Shown: positions 59,075-64,000 of the stretch, one piece after another
Layout of the letters: each line of letters opens with the position of its first letter
Numbering within the stretch: position 1 is the first letter of the stretch
Assembly (NCBI GenBank): GCA_036826635.1
Contig: DAISVY010000011.1
Coordinates: 1 to 64,000, forward strand
Direction of reading: 5' to 3'
From: DAISVY01 sp036826635
GTDB taxonomy: Bacteria > Zixibacteria > MSB-5A5 > GN15 > FEB-12
Length of the DNA: 64,000 nucleotides
Notes under the pieces: model-generated
Told to the model about the DNA's origin: nothing
The model's database searches: none
What the model saw: the letters and a program-made list of their open reading frames with translations, nothing else
Made by a program: the position numbers and the translations under genes

Positions 59075-61933
59075 TCAATTCCGCAAAATCGGTTTAAGGT
59101 ACTGACCGGTATACGAAGAATTGATCGTGGCCACTTCTTCCGGGGTCCCGCAGGCAACGATACGACCGCCGTCGTCTCCCCCCTCGGGCCCGAGATCGAT
59201 AATCCAGTCGGCCGTTTTGATCACGTCCATGTTGTGTTCGATGACAATGACGGTGTTGCCGCGGTTGACCAGTTCGTTCAGCACGGCCAGAAGCATCCTG
59301 ATATCTTCGAAATGCAGGCCGGTGGTCGGTTCGTCGAGAATATAAAGAGTCCGGCCGGTAGCCGTCTTTGACAATTCCGTGGCCAGCTTGATCCGCTGAG
59401 CCTCGCCGCCCGAAAGAGTAGTGGCCTGCTGTCCCAGTCGAATATAGCCCAGACCGACGTTGGTCAGAGTGAGAAGCTTATTTTTGATACGGGGGATATT
59501 CTCGAAAAAAGTCAGAGCTTCGTCGACGGTCATGTCCAGTACATCGGCGATTGACTTTCCCTTGAAGGTGACCTCAAGCGTCTCGCGATTGTAGCGTTTG
59601 CCCTTGCATATCTCGCAGGGGATATATACATCCGGCAAGAAATGCATCTCGATCTTGATGATGCCGTCCCCCTCGCAGGCTTCGCATCGTCCTCCTTTGA
59701 CGTTGAACGAGTAACGCCCCGGAGTGTAACCACGGGCCTTGGACTCCGGCAGCGAAGCGTACAGGTCGCGGATGTGGGTGAATACGCCGGTGTAGGTGGC
59801 CGGGTTGGAACGAGGAGTGCGGCCGATAGGAGACTGATCGATGTCTATTACTTTGTCGATGTGTTCCAGTCCGGTGATGCTCTTGAACGGCAGCGGCATG
59901 GAATGGCTTCGGTAAAAGTGACGGGCCAATATGCGGTAGAGTGTCTCGTTCAGAAGAGTCGATTTACCTGAACCGGATACCCCCGTGATGCATACGAAAA
60001 GCCCCAGCGGTATTTCGGTCGTGACATTTTTGAGATTGTTCCCGCTGGCCCCTGTCAGTTTGATAAAATTGCCGTTGGTCTTTCGTCTTTCGGTCGGCGT
60101 GGCGATCTTTCGACTCCCGATAAGATACTGACCGGTTATGGAGTTCTTCGTGTCCTTGATCGTTTTGGGCGGACCTGCGGCCACAACCCGACCGCCCTGG
60201 ACCCCGGCGCCCGGTCCGAGATCGATTACGAAATCGGCGCTTTCTATAGTCTCGCGGTCATGCTCCACGACCAGAACCGTGTTGCCGATATCGCGGAGTT
60301 CCTTGAGGGTGCTGAGCAACTTGTCGTTGTCGCACTGATGCAGGCCGATAGACGGCTCGTCGAGGATATACAACACGCCGACAAGACGCGAACCGATCTG
60401 TGTGGCCAGACGGATGCGCTGGGCTTCGCCGCCGGAAAGAGTGGCGGAAGCCCGACTGAGCGTGAGATAATCCAAACCGACATCGCACAGGAAACCGAGA
60501 CGATCACGAATCTCTTTGAGAATCTGGCGGGCGATCTGCTGCTGCCGTTTGGTCAGTTTGATATTCTTGAAGAAGTGATTGGCTTTTTTAATCGACATAT
60601 CGCTGATCGAGTCGATTGTCTCGCGGTCGATCACCACGGAAAGAGCCTCCGGACGAAGCCGCGCCCCGTGGCAGGCCGGGCAGTCCGTGATCGACATGTA
60701 TTTCTCGATCCATCGCCGCACCCCTGACGATTCGGTCTGTCGATAACGCCGCTCCAGATGCGGGATAACCCCCTCGAACGGGGCCTGGTAGATACCGCTG
60801 CCGTGCCCTTTGCCGGAAGCATGTTCATACTCGAAAGTTATCTCTTCCTCGCCGGAGCCGTACAGGATGACCTGTTGTATCGCTTTGGGAAGCTTCTTGA
60901 AAGGCGTGGATAATTTGAAATCGTAGTGTTTGGCCACCCCTTTGATCTGATAGCGATACCAGTTGGCCATGTCCGCCCCGCCCCAGGGACGGATGGCCCC
61001 CTCGCTGATCGAGAGCGATGGGTCAGGTATTACCAGTTCCGGGGAGATCTCCATTTTCTGCCCCAGTCCGTCGCACACTTTGCAGGCGCCGTAGGGGGAG
61101 TTGAACGAGAACAGGCGGGGGGTCAGCTCTTCGTAACTGATGTTGCAGTTCAGACAGGCGAACTGCTCGGAGAACAGCAGGTCCTGCTTGCCGATGTTCA
61201 CCACCACCGTGCCGTTGGCGATTTTCAGAGCCGTTTCGACCGAGTCGGCCAGACGTCGTTTGGACTTCGCCTTCACGACCAGGCGGTCGACCACCGCTTC
61301 TATGGTGTGTTTCTTCTTTTTGTCCAGCTCAATTTCGGAGTCGGCCTCAACCACTTCCCCATCCACGCGCAGCCTTACGAAACCTTCGCTGATAACCTGC
61401 TGAATGACTTCCCGGTGTTCCCCTTTTTTGCCGCGGACCAGGGGAGCGAGAACCATCAGCCGGCTGCCTTCCTCGAAGCTGAGTACCGAATCGACAATCT
61501 GTTCAACCGTCTGCTGGGTGATAGGCTGACCGCAACGTATGCAGTAAGGGGTGCCGATACGGGCGAATAACAGGCGGAGATAGTCGTAGATTTCGGTTAT
61601 TGTGCCCACGGTCGAGCGGGGGTTTTTGGAGGCTCCCCTCTGTTCAATTGAGATGGCGGGCGAGAGGCCTTCAATGAAATCAACATCCGGTTTTTCCATC
61701 AGTCCCAAAAACTGGCGGGCGTACGCCGAAAGCGATTCGACATAGCGCCGCTGGCCCTCGGCATAGATCGTGTCGAACGCCAGCGAGCTTTTGCCCGAAC
61801 CGGACAGACCGGTGATAACGGTCAGGGTGTTGCGCGGGATACGTACGTCGATATTCTTCAGGTTATGTTCGCGCGCACCTTTGACGTGCAGGTAATTTTG
61901 ATTCTGGTGATTTCTCTTGCTGTTGTCGTCCAT
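59075..61933 (-). CDS. uvrA: Excinuclease ABC subunit A
   Basis: A 952-residue UvrA. Two ABC ATPase modules: GLSGSGKSSLAFDTIYAEGQ near the N terminus and GVSGSGKSTLLNETLYR in the second half, each with its signature (LSGGEAQRIRLATQIG and LSGGEAQRIKLATELS). Three zinc sites are visible, including CxxC pairs near 245-280 (FACLNCNISYEEL; CKVCDG) and CEACEGDGIIKIEMHFLPDV with CEIC. It starts nucleotide excision repair by finding distorted DNA. The ATG at 61933 has GAGAAG six bases upstream; a GTG at 61936 is also in frame. Confidence 0.97.
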   Translation of the reverse strand: MDDNSKRNHQNQNYLHVKGAREHNLKNIDVRIPRNTLTVITGLSGSGKSSLAFDTIYAEGQRRYVESLSAYARQFLGLMEKPDVDFIEGLSPAISIEQRGASKNPRSTVGTITEIYDYLRLLFARIGTPYCIRCGQPITQQTVEQIVDSVLSFEEGSRLMVLAPLVRGKKGEHREVIQQVISEGFVRLRVDGEVVEADSEIELDKKKKHTIEAVVDRLVVKAKSKRRLADSVETALKIANGTVVVNIGKQDLLFSEQFACLNCNISYEELTPRLFSFNSPYGACKVCDGLGQKMEISPELVIPDPSLSISEGAIRPWGGADMANWYRYQIKGVAKHYDFKLSTPFKKLPKAIQQVILYGSGEEEITFEYEHASGKGHGSGIYQAPFEGVIPHLERRYRQTESSGVRRWIEKYMSITDCPACHGARLRPEALSVVIDRETIDSISDMSIKKANHFFKNIKLTKRQQQIARQILKEIRDRLGFLCDVGLDYLTLSRASATLSGGEAQRIRLATQIGSRLVGVLYILDEPSIGLHQCDNDKLLSTLKELRDIGNTVLVVEHDRETIESADFVIDLGPGAGVQGGRVVAAGPPKTIKDTKNSITGQYLIGSRKIATPTERRKTNGNFIKLTGASGNNLKNVTTEIPLGLFVCITGVSGSGKSTLLNETLYRILARHFYRSHSMPLPFKSITGLEHIDKVIDIDQSPIGRTPRSNPATYTGVFTHIRDLYASLPESKARGYTPGRYSFNVKGGRCEACEGDGIIKIEMHFLPDVYIPCEICKGKRYNRETLEVTFKGKSIADVLDMTVDEALTFFENIPRIKNKLLTLTNVGLGYIRLGQQATTLSGGEAQRIKLATELSKTATGRTLYILDEPTTGLHFEDIRMLLAVLNELVNRGNTVIVIEHNMDVIKTADWIIDLGPEGGDDGGRIVACGTPEEVATINSSYTGQYLKPILRN

Positions 61934-62017
61934 CACTTGCTTCTCGTGCTTCTCGCCGAAAATGGGTAACCGCTAATATAGCGGATTGTTCCCGCGGGAC
62001 AAAGGGGATAGAGAAAA

Positions 62018-63226
62018 TCAGATATCACTTTTCGCAACACGGGTGCGCAGCAGCGTAATCATGCCGCCATACAGTCCCAGCAGGCCGATCAGGCGGAAAG
62101 GAGCCGGCTTAACGATATGTCCCAGATGCAGTATGGCCAGCGAGAGAATAAAGAGAAGCGCGAGCCGGTCGCCGATTAACCCTTTTCCCCGAACTACCAG
62201 ATCCTGCCAGTAGGCCACGATAACCGTAAGCGGAAGGGTCAGAATCAACAGGTGGTGAGCCTCCGACATAGGGAAGGTCAGGGGGATAACCGGCAGGAGA
62301 GCGGAGAAGAAAGCCAACCGCAGGGCGGGATCGGCCGAGCGATAATGTCGCCGCCCGAGGATCATGATCGGTCCGATCAGAAGCAGGGCGATAAGGCAGA
62401 TGACGACCATTTTGACGAGCGGCAGCCAGTGAATATCGAAAGCGTAGCTGATTGTCGAGATGATCGAATACTGTCGGTAGCCGTGCTCGAAATCGGAAGC
62501 CGCGATATGAGGCAGGACAACATCTATATAGTAGCCGTAATAGGTCAGGGACTGGTCGTTGATCAGCCAGGGAATGCCCAGAACGAAAAGAAAAAACAGC
62601 CCGGCAAAATAGAGAATAACGCGGTAGTGTCCGGACAACAGCACGAATATGAGACAAAGCCCGGGGGCTATTTTGAGAGAAGCCGCCGTGGCCAGAAACA
62701 GGGCCGCCCAAAACTGCCGGTCGCGCTGGAGCATGAAGAAGTATCCGGCCAGTGAACCGACCACGAACAAGTTGACCTGGCCGTTAAGGAATTCGTCCTG
62801 TAAGAACGGGTGCAGCAGGAGAACGATAAGGGCCAGAGCAAAATAGTTCTGTTGGATTCTTTTCCATGCTTTTTCGGGTCCGAGCGTGAAGTTCCAGGAA
62901 GCAAAGATCGTTTTGAAAAAGGCGAACCAGGCTACCAGCGACCAGAAACCGGCCGTGACCGCTTTCTGGAAATAGCCGTTTTGGAGAAACGAAAGCGGGT
63001 AGCTTATCCAGACCAGAAAGAGAGGATATATATATCGCCGGGTCGGGGCCGTGAAGGGATTTTCCCCGTTGCAAAACCAGCGGGCCGAGTTGAGGTACGA
63101 TGTCAGGTCGTTACCGTTAACATAATTGTGGTTGCGTATCGACTGGTAAAAAAACAGGAGTACGCTCAGGCCGCTGAAGGTGACAATCAGCAGGCGTATA
63201 ATAACTCTCCATGTGTGCCGGGACAT
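62018..63226 (-). CDS. GT87-type (DUF2029) integral membrane glycosyltransferase
   Basis: A 402-residue protein with about ten membrane helices. The N-terminal loop carries GNDLTSYLNSARWFCNGENP, the 'D...y...a...l.G.nPy' motif that in GT-C mannosyltransferases of the GT87 family holds the catalytic acid; EFLNGQVNLFVVGSL is the second conserved part. Members use polyprenyl-phosphate sugars on the outer leaflet. The start is set by a promoter whose -10 ends six bases before the ATG, with no Shine-Dalgarno. It is divergent from the methyltransferase gene. Confidence 0.78.
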   Translation of the reverse strand: MSRHTWRVIIRLLIVTFSGLSVLLFFYQSIRNHNYVNGNDLTSYLNSARWFCNGENPFTAPTRRYIYPLFLVWISYPLSFLQNGYFQKAVTAGFWSLVAWFAFFKTIFASWNFTLGPEKAWKRIQQNYFALALIVLLLHPFLQDEFLNGQVNLFVVGSLAGYFFMLQRDRQFWAALFLATAASLKIAPGLCLIFVLLSGHYRVILYFAGLFFLFVLGIPWLINDQSLTYYGYYIDVVLPHIAASDFEHGYRQYSIISTISYAFDIHWLPLVKMVVICLIALLLIGPIMILGRRHYRSADPALRLAFFSALLPVIPLTFPMSEAHHLLILTLPLTVIVAYWQDLVVRGKGLIGDRLALLFILSLAILHLGHIVKPAPFRLIGLLGLYGGMITLLRTRVAKSDI

Positions 63227-63232
63227 CAGTCG

Positions 63233-63261
63233 AATATACCACCGCCCTGACCGGCGGTCAA
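63233..63261 (-). promoter_or_regulatory. Leaderless promoter of the GT87 gene
   Basis: Minus strand: TTGACC (63256-63261), 17 bp spacer, TATATT (63233-63238), then CGACTG and ATG. The start point would be at the start codon. Confidence 0.7.
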
Positions 63262-63285
63262 CGCCGCCGGAGCCTTCCAAAGAAC

Positions 63286-63313
63286 TTGACATCGTGTAAC
63301 GGTACGCTAATTT
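63286..63313 (+). promoter_or_regulatory. Leaderless promoter of the methyltransferase gene
   Basis: TTGACA (63286-63291), 16 bp spacer, TAATTT (63308-63313), seven bases to the ATG at 63321. It is back-to-back with the GT87 promoter, giving two divergent leaderless genes from a 94-base gap. Confidence 0.65.
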
Positions 63314-63320
63314 TGAGGCC

Positions 63321-63926
63321 ATGCCGCACAATATGCACCGAGAGTTTTTCGATAAACTGGCGGCCAACTGGGACCTCCAGATTACGGCCGAGGATATTGA
63401 ACGCCTGAGCAGCCTGGTGGAGCGACTGGATATCCGTTCCGGTTTCCATGTGCTTGATCTCGGCTGCGGGACCGGTATCCTTTTCGACATACTGAGGCGC
63501 AAGGTGGGCCCGGAAGGTCAGGTGACGGGAATTGATTGTTCCGAGCGCATGGCCGAGATTGCCCGCCGCAATTTTCCATTCGAAAACATCTCCGTTATTG
63601 ACGCCGACGTTGCCGCCATGCCTTTTCAGGACGAGGCCTTTGACATGGCCATCTCGTTCTCGTCTTTTCCTCATTTCGCCGACAAGCGAAAGGCCCTGAC
63701 GGAGATCAGTCGAGTGCTCAAACCAGGCGGTCGGTGTTTTATCATCCATCTGTTGTCTTCGGAAGAGCTGCGTAAGGTGCATCAGCGTATCGGCGGGGTC
63801 GTGGCCAATGACGTAATTCCTTCCGAGCAGGCCGTGCGTGACATGCTTGCCGCAACCGGTTTCGGCAAGATCGCAATAGAAGATCATCCCTCCCTTTATT
63901 TTGCTGTAGCGGAAAAGATGCTATGA
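63321..63926 (+). CDS. Class I SAM-dependent methyltransferase (UbiE-like)
   Basis: A 201-residue methyltransferase. Motif I is VLDLGCGTGILFDILRRKVG, then VTGIDCSERMAEIARRNF and ENISVIDADVAAMPFQDEAF (motif II), with KPGGRCFIIHL (motif IV/post-III). Closest in plan to UbiE/arsenite methyltransferase relatives. The substrate is unknown. Its TGA overlaps the ATG of the following gene (ATGA), so the two are coupled, suggesting the product serves that membrane protein's pathway. Confidence 0.85.
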   Translation: MPHNMHREFFDKLAANWDLQITAEDIERLSSLVERLDIRSGFHVLDLGCGTGILFDILRRKVGPEGQVTGIDCSERMAEIARRNFPFENISVIDADVAAMPFQDEAFDMAISFSSFPHFADKRKALTEISRVLKPGGRCFIIHLLSSEELRKVHQRIGGVVANDVIPSEQAVRDMLAATGFGKIAIEDHPSLYFAVAEKML

Positions 63927-64000
63927 CACGTTCGATCCCAACATTGCACAATCGTATTTCGCGCACTCAGTGGCTTACCTACGCGGCGTTGTTTCTGGCC
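63923..64000 (+). CDS. Start of a membrane protein, cut by the window edge
   Basis: The ATG at 63923 overlaps the methyltransferase stop. The 26 codons in view read MTRSIPTLHNRISRTQWLTY and then AALFLA, a basic start followed by the beginning of a hydrophobic segment. The coupling and the positive-inside pattern point to an integral membrane protein. Nothing more can be said. Confidence 0.55.
   Translation, partial: MTRSIPTLHNRISRTQWLTYAALFLA

Overview
The window looks like chromosomal DNA from an uncultured Gram-negative bacterium, moderately G+C-rich by eye. Outer-membrane features include a TonB-dependent receptor, an OmpP1/FadL porin, a Wzi-like barrel, a six-SLBB polysaccharide export protein, and a C-terminal fragment at the left edge like those of FlgD-Ig/sorting-domain proteins. 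These, with a eukaryote-like (type 2) IleS, short NfeD plus slipin, Rex, and a Memo/AMMECR1 fusion, suggest a member of the FCB superphylum or a neighbour (Zixibacteria-like). That placement is inference. I see no transposase, integrase, prophage, CRISPR array, tRNA or rRNA.

Layout. 1-8.6 kb: the tail of a secreted protein, a zinc metallopeptidase, a coupled epimerase/membrane protein/class V aminotransferase trio, the Memo-AMMECR1 fusion, an NfeD-slipin operon, a methyltransferase, an FmdB zinc ribbon and an OsmC protein. 8.7-15.7 kb: a compact exopolysaccharide locus (Wzi-like barrel, priming glycosyl-1-phosphate transferase, catalytically dead HisC-like protein, SLBB exporter). 16.4-19.2 kb: FadL porin plus an esterase-fold lipoprotein lacking its nucleophile. 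19.3-24.96 kb: BshB1-like deacetylase, small zinc protein, greA, and a thiamine uptake operon (TPP riboswitch, TonB receptor, Na+/solute symporter). 25-29.4 kb: a five-gene operon (HEAT-cyclophilin, exported protein, adenosine-specific kinase, PC4-like ssDNA binder, GNAT). 29.7-34 kb: a divergent KARI homologue, nadC-birA, an IscU-type scaffold, and mutM. 34-40.4 kb: the replication-origin neighbourhood (mrp, dnaA, dnaN, recF, ABC ATPase) with DnaA boxes on both sides of dnaA. 40.5-46.8 kb: lspA-dksA-ileS and a tandem-repeat TPR protein. 47-58 kb: HD-GYP phosphodiesterase, AhpD-like protein, pepF, small conserved proteins, purine nucleoside phosphorylase, divIVA, yggS, alanine racemase and rex. 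58.3-64 kb: an exported protein, uvrA, a GT87-type membrane glycosyltransferase, a methyltransferase, and the start of a membrane protein.

Regulation seen directly in the DNA: a TPP riboswitch, a Rex operator on rex's own promoter, several strong intrinsic terminators, and a recurring promoter arrangement in which a -35 element, a 16-17 bp spacer and a TATATT-like -10 end only 6-8 bases before the start codon. These genes (KARI-like, IscU-like, greA, GT87, methyltransferase, Cdd1-like, alr and perhaps the epimerase) have little or no Shine-Dalgarno sequence and probably make leaderless mRNAs. Neighbouring genes with longer leaders carry good Shine-Dalgarno sites, so both initiation modes seem to coexist.

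Three proteins keep an enzyme fold but have lost key catalytic residues: the HisC-like protein of the polysaccharide locus, the esterase-like lipoprotein beside FadL, and the KARI-like protein. With the leaderless promoters and the riboswitch-controlled thiamine importer, these are the most interesting signals here.
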